DNA from: Candidatus Brocadiaceae bacterium S225
Lineage (GTDB): Bacteria > Planctomycetota > Brocadiia > Brocadiales > Scalinduaceae
Length of the DNA stretch: 64,000 nt
NCBI GenBank assembly: GCA_007859995.1
Contig: SMSL01000002.1
Span: 186,001 to 250,000, forward strand
Reading direction: 5' to 3'
This document shows positions 27,580 through 36,465 of this stretch, in pieces (position 1 is the stretch's first letter; each line of letters opens with the position of its first letter). The notes beneath the pieces are model-generated. The model was not told the origin of the DNA. It ran no database searches and was given only the letters and a program-made list of their open reading frames with translations. The translations under genes and the position numbers were made by a program.

Positions 27580-29113
27580 AAAAACATTTTATATAACCAC
27601 ACCAATTTATTATGTGAATGATATCCCTCATATAGGTCATTCGTACACCACAATAGCCGCTGATGCTTTGGCAAGATATAAAAGAATGAAGGATTACGAT
27701 GTTTTCTTCTTAACTGGAACTGATGAGCACGGTCAGAAGATAGAAAAAGCAGCCAAACTTAATAATGAGAATCCTATTGAATTGGCAGACAGGATGGTAG
27801 AGAGGTTTCAGAATTTATGGCAAGTCCTTGATATCTCTAATGATGACTTTATTAGAACGACAGAGGATCGCCATGTAAAACAAGTACAAAATGCATTTGA
27901 GAAAATGTATGAAAATGGAGACATCTATTTAGGAGAGTATGAAGGATGGTACTGTATTCCATGTGAAAGTTTCTGGACTTCAATGCAGTTGTCTTCAAAC
28001 AACTGCCCGGAATGCGGACGCTCTGTTGAAAAAATAAGAGAAAAAAATTATTTTTTTAGATTGTCAAAGTACCAGGATCTGCTTCTGAAATATTTTGAGA
28101 AATACCCTGATTTTATTAAACCGGAGTCGCGAAGAAATGAATTGCACAGAAGAATAGTAGGTGGTATCGATGATATTAGTGTGAGCAGAGCGGCGGTTGA
28201 ATGGGGTGTACATGTTCCAATGGACGTTGAGCATACAATCTATGTATGGGTTGATGCTCTTTTCAATTATATAACGGCTTTAGGGCTAGATGACTCTGCA
28301 AAGCTAAAAAAATACTGGCCTGCCAATGTACACATAATAGGTAAAGAAATTTTATGGTTTCATGGCGTTATATGGCCGGCAATGTTGATGTCATTGGGAG
28401 TAGAAGTGCCTTATCAAGTATTTGCTCATGGCTGGTGGACGCTTGAAGGCAAAAAAATATCAAAATCATTAGGTAATGCAATTGATCCTATTGAGATAAC
28501 AGAAACTTATGGTGTAGATGCGTATAGATACTTTTTGCTGAGAGAAGTTCCGTTTGGATTGGACGGTAATTTCTCTTACGAAGCTATGGTTAACAGGATA
28601 AATTGTGACTTGGGAAATGATCTCGGAAATCTTCTCCATAGGACACTGACTATGATTGAAAAATATTGTGATGGTATAGTGCCGGAACATGAGGGTACAT
28701 TATCAATGGAAGGGAAAGGATTAATTGAGAGATCTGCAAAACTAAACGATGAAGTTGACCATGCAATGAGCAACCTGCAATTTAGTAGAGCGTTAGAGTC
28801 AATATGGGACTACATCGGGCTGGTCAATAAATATGTGGAAATTTCAAAACCATGGGTATTGGCGAAAGAATTAAGCGAGAGAAACAAACTTAATGAAGTC
28901 CTATACAACCTTGTCGAATCTATTAGAATAATTTCTTCATTTATTTTGCCATTTATGCCAAATGTGGCAGCGGAGATGTACAATCAGTTGGGGTTACCTT
29001 CAGGAGAAGAACCTGTTGAAAGTGATTTTTCGTGGGGTGGAATGCGTCCTGGTACCAAGGTGTGTAAAGGATCTCCGATATTTCCAAAGTTTGAACATCC
29101 TATAGTGAATTAG
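27572..29113 (+). CDS. metG: Methionyl-tRNA synthetase
   Basis: Class I aminoacyl-tRNA synthetase charging Met. HIGH motif PHIGHSYTT is near residue 17 and the KISKS loop KKISKSLGN near 310. A cysteine pair set (CIPCESFW, CPECG) marks the zinc-knuckle insert. The start is taken as GTG 27572, because family homology begins GKKTFYITTPIYY and GGGAAG lies just upstream; an upstream ATG in frame (27521) would add 17 unrelated residues inside ricT. 513 residues; the C-terminal tRNA-binding EMAP-like domain of longer MetG proteins is absent. Confidence 0.96.
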   Translation: MGKKTFYITTPIYYVNDIPHIGHSYTTIAADALARYKRMKDYDVFFLTGTDEHGQKIEKAAKLNNENPIELADRMVERFQNLWQVLDISNDDFIRTTEDRHVKQVQNAFEKMYENGDIYLGEYEGWYCIPCESFWTSMQLSSNNCPECGRSVEKIREKNYFFRLSKYQDLLLKYFEKYPDFIKPESRRNELHRRIVGGIDDISVSRAAVEWGVHVPMDVEHTIYVWVDALFNYITALGLDDSAKLKKYWPANVHIIGKEILWFHGVIWPAMLMSLGVEVPYQVFAHGWWTLEGKKISKSLGNAIDPIEITETYGVDAYRYFLLREVPFGLDGNFSYEAMVNRINCDLGNDLGNLLHRTLTMIEKYCDGIVPEHEGTLSMEGKGLIERSAKLNDEVDHAMSNLQFSRALESIWDYIGLVNKYVEISKPWVLAKELSERNKLNEVLYNLVESIRIISSFILPFMPNVAAEMYNQLGLPSGEEPVESDFSWGGMRPGTKVCKGSPIFPKFEHPIVN

Positions 29114-29166
29114 TAGGCAATAATGGGAAATAATTTCCGTTAATAGATCTGGCACAAAGAAGAAAC

Positions 29167-29613
29167 ATGAGTAAAAAAAACGTACATGATACATGGAAAA
29201 AGCTTCAGAAGGTAGTTAACAAAGATTGCCGTTATTCAATGCAATCATATCAATTCCTTTTTGAGGCGCTCGACTATACCGCGTCTCATCTCGGCAAAAA
29301 ATACAATAGCTCAAAAGAGGAAGAACGCCATGTAACCGGGCAGGAACTCTCAGAAGGAATCAAACAATTTGCTATGGAGAAATTTGGATATATGACAAGG
29401 ATTGTTTTAGAGCAGTGGGGTATAACTAAAAGTGGTGATTTTGGGGAAATAGTTTTTAATCTGGTAGATAGCGGATTAATGGGTAAGACAGAAACAGATT
29501 CTGTAGATGACTTTAAGGATCTGTATGATTTTTATTCAGAATTTGATGAAAAATTTAAACTTGAAGGAGATTTCGATTTTTCACATTCCTGGAATATTTT
29601 TGAGAACAATTGA
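29167..29613 (+). CDS. Minf_1886 family protein, unknown function
   Basis: Small cytoplasmic protein (148 residues) matching the pattern of the Minf_1886 family: YQFLFEALDYTASHL near the start, HVTGQELSEGIKQFA in the middle, then WGITKSGDFGEIVFNLVDSGLMGKTETDS. No function is known for the family. It follows metG by 53 bp on the same strand and is probably in its transcript. Confidence 0.85.
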   Translation: MSKKNVHDTWKKLQKVVNKDCRYSMQSYQFLFEALDYTASHLGKKYNSSKEEERHVTGQELSEGIKQFAMEKFGYMTRIVLEQWGITKSGDFGEIVFNLVDSGLMGKTETDSVDDFKDLYDFYSEFDEKFKLEGDFDFSHSWNIFENN

Positions 29614-29678
29614 CAAGGCGTTATAGTAATCTGCAGTATGCTAGATCCTTCATCATAGTTGTCTCTACCGCTCTATTA

Positions 29679-30338
29679 CTATGTCGAGTCTTTAACGCAG
29701 CGAAAACCAACATTGTTGTCCTTACCAACCGGGACACTGCAACTTCTATAAGCACAGCTCAAAATATTCTGGTGATTTATCCACGAACCTCCACGAACTA
29801 CACGATATTTTCCCTCAGTATACCATTCCTGGCACCATTCCCAGATATTCCCTGACATATCATAACAACCAAAAGGGCTAACCCCTGAAGGATGAGTTCC
29901 GACATTTGTGGGAGCGCCTTTTGAAATTTCTAAATCAAAAACAGCCAGGCTTTGATCCGGTTTTATATTTCCCCATGGATATTCTCTTCCATCTGTACCT
30001 CTGGAGGCCTTTTCCCATTCTTTCTCTTCTGGTAGTCTTTTCCCCGCCCAATTCGCATAAGCAACAGCATCCGACCAGGTTACACCAACCACAGGTTGAT
30101 TCGGGTTGTTAAATTTTATGTTTTTCCAGAAAGCCGGTTCAGCATAATTTGTTTCTGCTATAAACTTTTTGTATTGATTATTCGTTATTGGATACTTATC
30201 GATGTAAAATGCATCAACATTTACAGAATTTTTTTCATTCCCCATCAAAAAAATTCCTGCAGGAATATAAACCATCGCTGAGCCATCTTTTTCATTAATG
30301 ATTTCCTTTTTTTGAGTTATGTTACTCTTTTCTTCCAT
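29679..30338 (-). CDS. Formylglycine-generating-enzyme (SUMF1) domain protein
   Basis: Single FGE-sulfatase domain, residues about 20-215, with AMVYIPAGIFLMG, TWSDAVAYANWAGKRLPEEKEWEKASRG and YRVVRGGSW. Members either convert a sulfatase Cys to formylglycine or serve other roles. Two cysteines, C195 and C200 (SCAYRSCSVP), have the CX4C spacing of the copper-binding catalytic pair of true FGE. No signal peptide, so cytoplasmic as predicted. No sulfatase gene is nearby. Stops a few dozen bases from the convergent Minf_1886 gene. Confidence 0.85.
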   Translation of the reverse strand: MEEKSNITQKKEIINEKDGSAMVYIPAGIFLMGNEKNSVNVDAFYIDKYPITNNQYKKFIAETNYAEPAFWKNIKFNNPNQPVVGVTWSDAVAYANWAGKRLPEEKEWEKASRGTDGREYPWGNIKPDQSLAVFDLEISKGAPTNVGTHPSGVSPFGCYDMSGNIWEWCQEWYTEGKYRVVRGGSWINHQNILSCAYRSCSVPVGKDNNVGFRCVKDST

Positions 30339-30769
30339 ATTTCTTGATGTTCTTGTCTAAAATTAATTTCTATATAACTCCTGTTAGGATAAAGCATGAT
30401 GATAGATATGTTTTGCTTTGAATATTACTCAGCTAAATACAATATCTAATAACAAAGTTGTGGGTTTGTAAATTACAACAGATGTGATTTTCGTCTGATA
30501 AGGACGCGCTTAATCTACAATTATTAAAGTAGTTTGTCAAGGACAAAGAGTGGGAGATTAAAGTTGGATTATATGCCGGAACCTCTTCTGTAATAAATAT
30601 AAATAGCAATGTCTATTATATTTACGTTTTTATATAACGCCTACGATGTATCCTCTTGCCGGATGGTAACATTTTCATTAAGTGGATTCCAGAGTAATCG
30701 CTTTAAAGAGTTTCTGCTTTCGTATTTCTGTATTCAAGTCTTTCAGGCATATCATCTCCTGTAGAAAAA
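30339..30769. other. 431-bp gap between minus-strand genes, no gene seen
   Basis: AT-rich, no ORF with RBS and domain resemblance. It must contain the promoter of the FGE-like gene and the end of the HtrA transcript. I see no clear hairpin terminator. Confidence 0.45.
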
Positions 30770-31900
30770 TCAATTAACTGACTGAATGACTATTCGCATA
30801 GATTTTTTAACATTTTCTCTGAGAATTACAATATCCACTTCGTCTCCAACTTTGTGTTTATCCAGAATTTTGAAGAGGTCGGAACTTTTTATTATCTTTG
30901 ACCCGTCAACTTCGATTATTATGTCTCCCATTTCGATACGACCATTCGATAAGCGCTTCACTGCCCTCAGCCCGATCTCTTCCGCGGAGCTTCCCTTGAA
31001 TACTTCTAGTATTCCCACGCCTTTTATTCCTATTCTGGACATAATATGCTCTGGAATAAGTGAAATACCAAATCCCGGACGCCCTACCTTTCCATGATTA
31101 ATCAGTTCCGTGACAACCCGATTAACTGTATCCACAGGTACCGCAAATCCAACTCCGGAATATGTACCACTGGGACTTACAATGGCAGTGTTTACACCAA
31201 TCAATCTGCCGAATGAATCCAGAAGAGGTCCTCCCGAATTCCCCGGGTTTATGGCAGCGTCTGTCTGGACTACATCGTGAATATATCTTTTGGTCATGGA
31301 CTGGATTGTTCTGCCCAGAGCGCTGATAACGCCGGTAGTCAAAGTGGAATCCAGTCCAAATGGGTTTCCAATTGCCAGTACCTTTTGGCCTACCCGCAAA
31401 TCGCTAGAACTCCCGATCGTCACTGGTGAAAAATTAAGGTTTGTGGCATTGATTTGTAACACTACCAGATCATGATCAGGGTCTGCCCCAACTACATCGG
31501 CAGCGTAGCTTTTTCCGTCCTGCAGCCTGACCTCTATTTCATCAGCCTCATAGACAACATGGAAATTTGTTACTATATGTCCTTTATTATCCCACAGAAA
31601 ACCTGAGCCGGTTCCCTGGGGTATCTCCATAACGTTAAACGAAAAATAATCTCTCCGAAGTCTCTTGTTGGTTATGTATGCGACAGAAGGAGAAACTCGT
31701 TCAAAGATCTCAATATTAGCTCTTTCATCAGCTCCTAAATCTCCAATAGTCTGTGTCACCGGGCGCATTCTAACTTTTGGCTGGAAAAAACCCGCAGGTT
31801 TTATACCAAGAAAATCGGCAACTATCCATACGATTACTATAATAATCAGAATCCTGGCAAGTTTTACCATTTTCGGATTTGTGAAAGAAGTATTTTGCAT
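30770..31900 (-). CDS. HtrA/Deg-family serine protease with one PDZ domain
   Basis: Envelope quality-control protease. A membrane-anchoring segment (about 13-30) precedes the trypsin-like domain. The triad is visible as H114 (NFHVV), D144 (DHDLVV) and S222 (GNSGGPL). One C-terminal PDZ domain (about 275-372; IKGVGILEVFKGSSAEEIGL). 376 residues with one PDZ is the DegS/HhoA-like layout. The SMR transporter gene ends 4 bp upstream, so the two are cotranscribed. Confidence 0.93.
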   Translation of the reverse strand: MQNTSFTNPKMVKLARILIIIVIVWIVADFLGIKPAGFFQPKVRMRPVTQTIGDLGADERANIEIFERVSPSVAYITNKRLRRDYFSFNVMEIPQGTGSGFLWDNKGHIVTNFHVVYEADEIEVRLQDGKSYAADVVGADPDHDLVVLQINATNLNFSPVTIGSSSDLRVGQKVLAIGNPFGLDSTLTTGVISALGRTIQSMTKRYIHDVVQTDAAINPGNSGGPLLDSFGRLIGVNTAIVSPSGTYSGVGFAVPVDTVNRVVTELINHGKVGRPGFGISLIPEHIMSRIGIKGVGILEVFKGSSAEEIGLRAVKRLSNGRIEMGDIIIEVDGSKIIKSSDLFKILDKHKVGDEVDIVILRENVKKSMRIVIQSVN

Positions 31901-31904
31901 AAAA

Positions 31905-32231
31905 TTAATTTTTTATATCGCTTATATTCAATCCTGCAACACCGATGATTATCAGTCCTATGCTCACGATTTTTATCAGTGTCAGGGGTTCCTTAAAGTG
32001 TGCAATTCCTATTAATGCAATAAGGGCAGTACCTGTTCCTGCCCAGATCGCGTACGCGACACTCAAGTCAATCCTTTTCAGGGCCATCGTAAACATCAGG
32101 AAGGAAAAACCATAGAAGACAAAGATTAATATTGAAGGGACTGATTTTGTAAGACCTTCAGACAATTTCATAGAGGTTGTTCCTGCTATTTCTAATACAA
32201 TTGCTGCTGCCAGGTATAGCCAGCTTTGCAT
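31905..32231 (-). CDS. Small multidrug resistance (SMR) family transporter
   Basis: Four-helix proton-coupled exporter of the EmrE/QacE/SugE family. From ATG at 32231 (perfect RBS AAAGGAGG, 5 nt spacing) the protein has 108 residues. E14, the proton- and substrate-coupling glutamate of EmrE, is conserved (IVLEIAGTT). The signature AYAIWAGTGTALIALIG is in helix 3. An upstream codon at 32252 would add seven residues and bury the RBS. Substrate could be cations or guanidinium; not decidable here. Confidence 0.92.
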   Translation of the reverse strand: MQSWLYLAAAIVLEIAGTTSMKLSEGLTKSVPSILIFVFYGFSFLMFTMALKRIDLSVAYAIWAGTGTALIALIGIAHFKEPLTLIKIVSIGLIIIGVAGLNISDIKN

Positions 32232-32491
32232 TACGTCCTCCTTTAGTTTCAACCTTCTGCATTTGATTTAGGTCATAATATAAGCGTGGTGTCAAAATAA
32301 TACAATGATTATTTTTTAATTCAAGTGAGTTGAAAGATGGAAAGAGGTAATAGTGCTGTTAGAGTTAGCAGTAATCACCGGATGTTGATCACCGTGTAAG
32401 CAGAAATATAAAATCTATTGTTTAACTGTTGTCACAAATCGGCAGGGGTACACAGCATCGCGCCTCTACCAGAGAATGATAGAATAATATT

Positions 32492-33601
32492 CTACGCAGA
32501 AAAGCCCTCTTTCCTTACGGTAATCTTTTCGATATATTTCTCCTTTGGCTCATATCCGGTGCCGGGTATTTGAGATATTTTGATAAATCCATCCTTGCTG
32601 ACTGTAACGGGTGGATCAATGATGTCTTCTTTAAAATATCGCTTGCTTGCCGATACGTCACCCGGCAGGCTGAAACCGGGAAGTGTTGACATTGCTATAT
32701 TATGGGAACGTCCAATACCGGCCTCCAGCATTCCTCCGCACCAAACCGGAATATTGTGTTCATAGCAGAGGTTGTGGATCTTAATGGCTTCACTGAAACC
32801 GCCCACACGTCCCAGCTTTATGTTGATAATCCTGCCGCTTTTCATTTCAATTGCTTTGCGGGTTTTATCGAGAGACGTAATCGGTTCATCGAGACAGATG
32901 TCCGTATTAATCTGTTTTTGTAAATGTGAGTGGTCAACAATATCATCATGGCTTAATGGTTGCTCGATCATGAGGAGATTGAATCCGTCTAAACTCCTTA
33001 ACAGGTTGATGTCAGCAAGAGTATATGCAGAGTTAGCATCTACAGAGAGAGTGATATCAGGAAAAGATTGACGGACAAGTTTTAGGATATCATAATCCCA
33101 GCCTGGCTTGATCTTGATCTTTATCCGCCGGTAACCGGCTTCGACTTCAGTATTGATTTTCTCCAGCAGTTGTTCAGGGCTATCCTGTATGCCGATAGAT
33201 ACGCCACAGGAGATTTCCTTGCGTGTTCCGCCCAGTAATTCATGCAGGGCTATATTATTGACTCTGGCAGTCATATCCCAGCAGGCATTTTCTACTGCCG
33301 CGCGTGCCATCTGGTGTCCTCGTATCTGATTGAACCATTGACCAACCTCCGAAGGTGCCGTCCATTCTTTTCCAATTGCAATTGGTGCTAACACCTCTTT
33401 TATGATAACCCAGGCAGTGTCAATCGTCTCGTGCGAGAAAAAAGGTTTTTCTCCGGTTGTGCATTCACCATAACCAACAGCACCGTTACAAAATACCTTT
33501 GTTAAAAGTATACGGCGTTTTTCAGTCCTTCCGAAACTGGTTTCGAAATAATGAACAAGCGGCAGATTGATTTCCCGTATCTCAAGTCGTTCAATCTTAA
33601 T
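32492..33601 (-). CDS. Enolase-superfamily o-succinylbenzoate synthase / N-succinylamino acid racemase (AUU start)
   Basis: Enolase-superfamily enzyme of the MenC/NSAR branch. All active-site residues are visible: KIKIK (K-x-K acid/base), SVDANSAY, IEQPL and CLDEPI (metal ligands) and the second lysine INIKLGRVGG. With ordinary start codons the gene would begin at GTG 33394, lacking the capping domain. But the same frame continues 69 codons further with typical family sequence (IERLEIREINLPLVHYF, then TSFGRTEKRRI) and meets an AGGAG RBS 6 nt before ATT at 33601. No ATG, GTG or TTG exists between that RBS and GTG 33394, so ATT is the likely start (369 residues, the usual length). Menaquinone or D-amino-acid role undecided. 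Confidence 0.85.
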   Translation of the reverse strand: MKIERLEIREINLPLVHYFETSFGRTEKRRILLTKVFCNGAVGYGECTTGEKPFFSHETIDTAWVIIKEVLAPIAIGKEWTAPSEVGQWFNQIRGHQMARAAVENACWDMTARVNNIALHELLGGTRKEISCGVSIGIQDSPEQLLEKINTEVEAGYRRIKIKIKPGWDYDILKLVRQSFPDITLSVDANSAYTLADINLLRSLDGFNLLMIEQPLSHDDIVDHSHLQKQINTDICLDEPITSLDKTRKAIEMKSGRIINIKLGRVGGFSEAIKIHNLCYEHNIPVWCGGMLEAGIGRSHNIAMSTLPGFSLPGDVSASKRYFKEDIIDPPVTVSKDGFIKISQIPGTGYEPKEKYIEKITVRKEGFSA

Positions 33602-33846
33602 ATTATTCTCCTGAACAAATTATAATTTCCAGTCAAAAAAAGCAAGAAATTGTCACCTTAGAATGAGTATATCAATCCCGGCTGAAATAAGGAAGAATTT
33701 TGTGTCCTTAATGGATCCCCCCTCACAATGTGGCAAAGCAACTTTATAAAAAAATCCGGATAGAGTAATTATTTATAGAGATTAACAGTTGTCCTATTAC
33801 ATACCGTCAGAGAATCGCGTTGATTGATTCTGAAGAAGAGCGTCAT

Positions 33847-33972
33847 AAAAACCTTTGTTAAAGGTATAAGGCGCCTTTCAGTCCTGCCGAAGCTGGTTTT
33901 CAAAAAAAGGCGTTTGTGGCATGTTAATTTTTTGAATTCCAAACTGTCAATCTCGATATCATTCTACTCCTG
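33847..33972 (-). pseudogene. Duplicated remnant of the racemase gene's 5' end
   Basis: About 125 bp that align with 33490-33615 (the start of the enolase-superfamily gene), including LKTSFGRTERR and a TTGTTAAAGG/TATAAGG stretch. Frame is broken and the rest of the gene is absent. Even the RBS region is copied (CTACTCCTGCAA against TTATTCTCCTGAAC). The codon aligned with the ATT start is ATC. Confidence 0.72.
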
Positions 33973-34126
33973 CAAGCCCCGCTAAGCCGATGCCGAGTAA
34001 GGCAATGGTTGTGGGTTCGGGGACTGGGGTAGAAATCTGGACAGAGAGATCGTCATAAATTGTGCCACTGGTACCTCCAAAGTAAACACGAGAAATCGTT
34101 TTTTTTGAGTAATTAGCTGTCGTCAT
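33959..34126 (-). pseudogene. C-terminal fragment of a PEP-CTERM sorted protein
   Basis: The reading ends with FGGTSGTIYDDLSVQIS, a typical last strand of a lectin-like domain, then VPEPTTIALLGIGLAG, the PEP-CTERM sorting motif plus membrane helix. The basic tail that normally follows the helix is replaced by GVE-stop, at the point where the racemase-gene remnant begins. The N-terminal bulk of the protein is absent. PEP-CTERM proteins are processed by exosortase. Confidence 0.72.
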
Positions 34127-34210
34127 TTTAAAACTTGTCACTATCAGACTATATGTGTATAATTTACAAATGTGATACACATTGTACTAAATTTGAGGGG
34201 AGGTAAAGAG

Positions 34211-34405
34211 ATGAGAACAAATGTTGTTATTGATGATCAATTAATGAATACCGCTCAAAAATTATCAGGACTGAAAACAAAAAAAGATACTATTGAAGCG
34301 GGGTTGAAATTACTGGTAGAGTTTAAACAACAGGAAAAGATAAAAAATTTTCGGGGTAAGTTAAAGTGGACCGGAAATCTTGATGAAATGCGGAGAGACA
34401 ATTGA
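34211..34405 (+). CDS. vapB: VapB-type antitoxin
   Basis: 64-residue antitoxin. The ribbon-helix-helix-like N-terminus (MRTNVVIDDQLMNTAQKLSG) binds DNA, while the C-terminus (FRGKLKWTGNLDEMRRDN) should neutralise the toxin. ATG at 34211 is chosen, preceded by GGGGAGG. Overlaps vapC by 4 nt (TTGA), a standard coupled operon. Autoregulation at its own promoter is expected from the family. Confidence 0.9.
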   Translation: MRTNVVIDDQLMNTAQKLSGLKTKKDTIEAGLKLLVEFKQQEKIKNFRGKLKWTGNLDEMRRDN

Positions 34406-34812
34406 TTATCGTAGATTCATCAGTCTGGATCGACTATTTTAATGGTAAGATAACTCCAAAAACGAATTGGTTAGATTCTGCTCTTGGGAATGAACCTATT
34501 CTTACAGGAGATCTTATTTTAACTGAAGTACTTCAGGGCTTTCAAAGTGATAATGATTTTAAAAAAGCTAAAAGCCTACTGTTAAGCTTTCCAGTAGTTG
34601 AGATGCTAGGCCAGGAAGTCGCGCTCAAAAGTGCTTCAACTTATCGTTACCTCAGAAAGAAGGGTGTGACAATACGCAAAACAATAGATGTTATTATTGG
34701 AACTTTCTGTATTTACAATGCTTTTTCACTTCTACACGATGATCGGGATTTTACACCATTAGAGATCCATCTACACTTAAAAGTTATACAAACCAAAACT
34801 AACGGTCAATAA
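34402..34812 (+). CDS. vapC: VapC-type PIN-domain toxin
   Basis: Mg2+-dependent RNase toxin. Acidic PIN residues visible: D5 (IVDSSVWIDYF), E in LILTEVLQG, D in TIDVIIGTFC and D in LLHDDRDF. Start is TTG at 34402 overlapping the vapB stop. 136 residues, normal length. Lies at the edge of a region with gene remnants, a typical place for toxin-antitoxin modules. Confidence 0.92.
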   Translation: MIIVDSSVWIDYFNGKITPKTNWLDSALGNEPILTGDLILTEVLQGFQSDNDFKKAKSLLLSFPVVEMLGQEVALKSASTYRYLRKKGVTIRKTIDVIIGTFCIYNAFSLLHDDRDFTPLEIHLHLKVIQTKTNGQ

Positions 34813-34918
34813 TAGGGAACATGGTGTCTTAATTAACGCAGGAGTCTGGATGTCTTGTCCTGAAATAAGATGACAAATATAAGGTCAACTTTAGCATAAG
34901 GGAGAGGGGCAAGACAAA

Positions 34919-36043
34919 TTATTCAGGGATATATGGGATGTAAAGAGTTTCACCCTTATAACTTTGTAGTTTGTACTGTTTCCCGCCATTACTTTGTATA
35001 TAATAATCCGGCATTAATGGGATCTTTCCAACTTTAGTAGAGACAGCATACATTGGTTGTGCTAATCCTGATGTATGACCGCGTATTCCGTCTCTAATTA
35101 ACTCAGCACCCTTTTCCACTGGAGCTCGGAAGTGGTCTACGCCGGGTGCCAGTTGGCAGTGGAACATGTAATATGGCCTTATTCTAACAGATAGAAGTTT
35201 CTGGTGAAGTTTTTGAAATGTTTCGACATCATCATTTATGCCCTTCAGCACTACACCTTGATTTCCGACGTTGATGCCTGTATGAAGTAGATCCCAGACC
35301 ACTTTTTTTACTTTATCCGTAATTTCTTTTGGATGGCAAATGTGGACATTGATCCATATTGGAATATCATGTTCTTGCCCTAATATATCAAGAAGATTTT
35401 CTGTTACTCGATGTGGGCAGGTAATTGGCATCTTTGTGTGGATTCGAATCATTTCAAGATGTGGAATACTTCTAAGGCTCTCAATTAAATACTTTATGTC
35501 CTCATCTGGCAACATAAATGGATCCCCTCCGGTTAGTAATACATCACGAATTTCTTCGTGATTTCTAATCCATTCTAATCCTTCATCAACATCGAATCGT
35601 AAGCGTAGGTCCTTGTCAATCACCGCTTCTCTTCTAAAACAATATCTGCAATAACTTGGACATACATCTGTAATGGTAAACGCGACCCGGTCAATATACT
35701 GTCTTGCAACGCTATCAGGCCTTTTTTCATCTTCTCCAAACCTGTCAGTTTTTTCTCTATTTTCTTTGATCACTAAATAATTTGGAATTCCATATTTATT
35801 TTCACTTTCTTTCATTGAGGGGATAATCATTTTTCTGACAGGACAACCTGGGTTGTCTCTGTCCATGAGTGATGCATAGTATGGCGTTGTTCCCCATCTC
35901 ATGTTTAATGTTTTTATCGCTTCTTCTTCGTCTGGAGTAGTGTTTATATATTGACTCAGCTTCTCTAATGTATCGACCTGGTCTTTAATCTGTTCCTGCC
36001 ACTGTCCTTCTTCTTGCCAGGGCTCTTTTCTGAATTTGTACAT
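34919..36043 (-). CDS. KamA-family radical SAM aminomutase
   Basis: Radical SAM/PLP enzyme of the lysine-2,3-aminomutase family. Cluster motif C128, C132, C135 (CPSYCRYC). Then LTGGDPFMLP and, near the C-terminus, HTSGLAQPMYAVST followed by the PLP-lysine region VGKIPLMP. 374 residues, shorter than clostridial KamA and without its C-terminal extension. Substrate may be lysine, glutamate or another amino acid. Marine bacteria use beta-amino acids such as N-acetyl-beta-lysine as osmolytes, but that link is inference. Confidence 0.9.
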   Translation of the reverse strand: MYKFRKEPWQEEGQWQEQIKDQVDTLEKLSQYINTTPDEEEAIKTLNMRWGTTPYYASLMDRDNPGCPVRKMIIPSMKESENKYGIPNYLVIKENREKTDRFGEDEKRPDSVARQYIDRVAFTITDVCPSYCRYCFRREAVIDKDLRLRFDVDEGLEWIRNHEEIRDVLLTGGDPFMLPDEDIKYLIESLRSIPHLEMIRIHTKMPITCPHRVTENLLDILGQEHDIPIWINVHICHPKEITDKVKKVVWDLLHTGINVGNQGVVLKGINDDVETFQKLHQKLLSVRIRPYYMFHCQLAPGVDHFRAPVEKGAELIRDGIRGHTSGLAQPMYAVSTKVGKIPLMPDYYIQSNGGKQYKLQSYKGETLYIPYIPE

Positions 36044-36130
36044 TTGTCTCTCTTAAATTTTACTTGTTCTTACTTGTTAAAATAATATTGTTAACTACCG
36101 AAACATAACATGATATAAAAAAATGAAGAT

Positions 36131-36163
36131 GCCTATAAATGAAAAAATCTATAGGCGTTTTTT
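36131..36163. terminator. Hairpin with T-run between kamA-like gene and upstream region
   Basis: GCCTATA (36131-36137) pairs with TATAGGC (36150-36156), followed by GTTTTTT. T-rich sequence also follows on the minus strand, so it could terminate transcripts in either direction. The remaining bases of the 422-bp gap 36044-36465 show no gene. Confidence 0.5.
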
Positions 36164-36465
36164 GATTTCAAAAAAACCAATAGATTTAAGGGGATTATTT
36201 AAATACCAAATCTCTTTTACTTTATTTATTAATAATGCTTGCCCTCTATTCAGTTCATTATAAACATTACTGCCTTTTATACCAGAATTCCTGCAATATG
36301 TCTTCCGTTAATTGATTTACCCATGTCTCAAAATGTATGCTGTTTCTGTATGTTCAATAGTTATAAGTACTTGCGTTCTGCAAGAAATGATAAGCTTTTG
36401 TTGTGATAATTTGCTGTTAATAAAGTACACGGTTTTTTCACGACGTAAATTATAAAGAAGCTCTT

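Noticed and set aside
33394..33394. GTG as start of the enolase-superfamily gene
   Set aside because: It would remove the conserved N-terminal domain; the frame upstream is clearly coding and has an RBS at an ATT codon.
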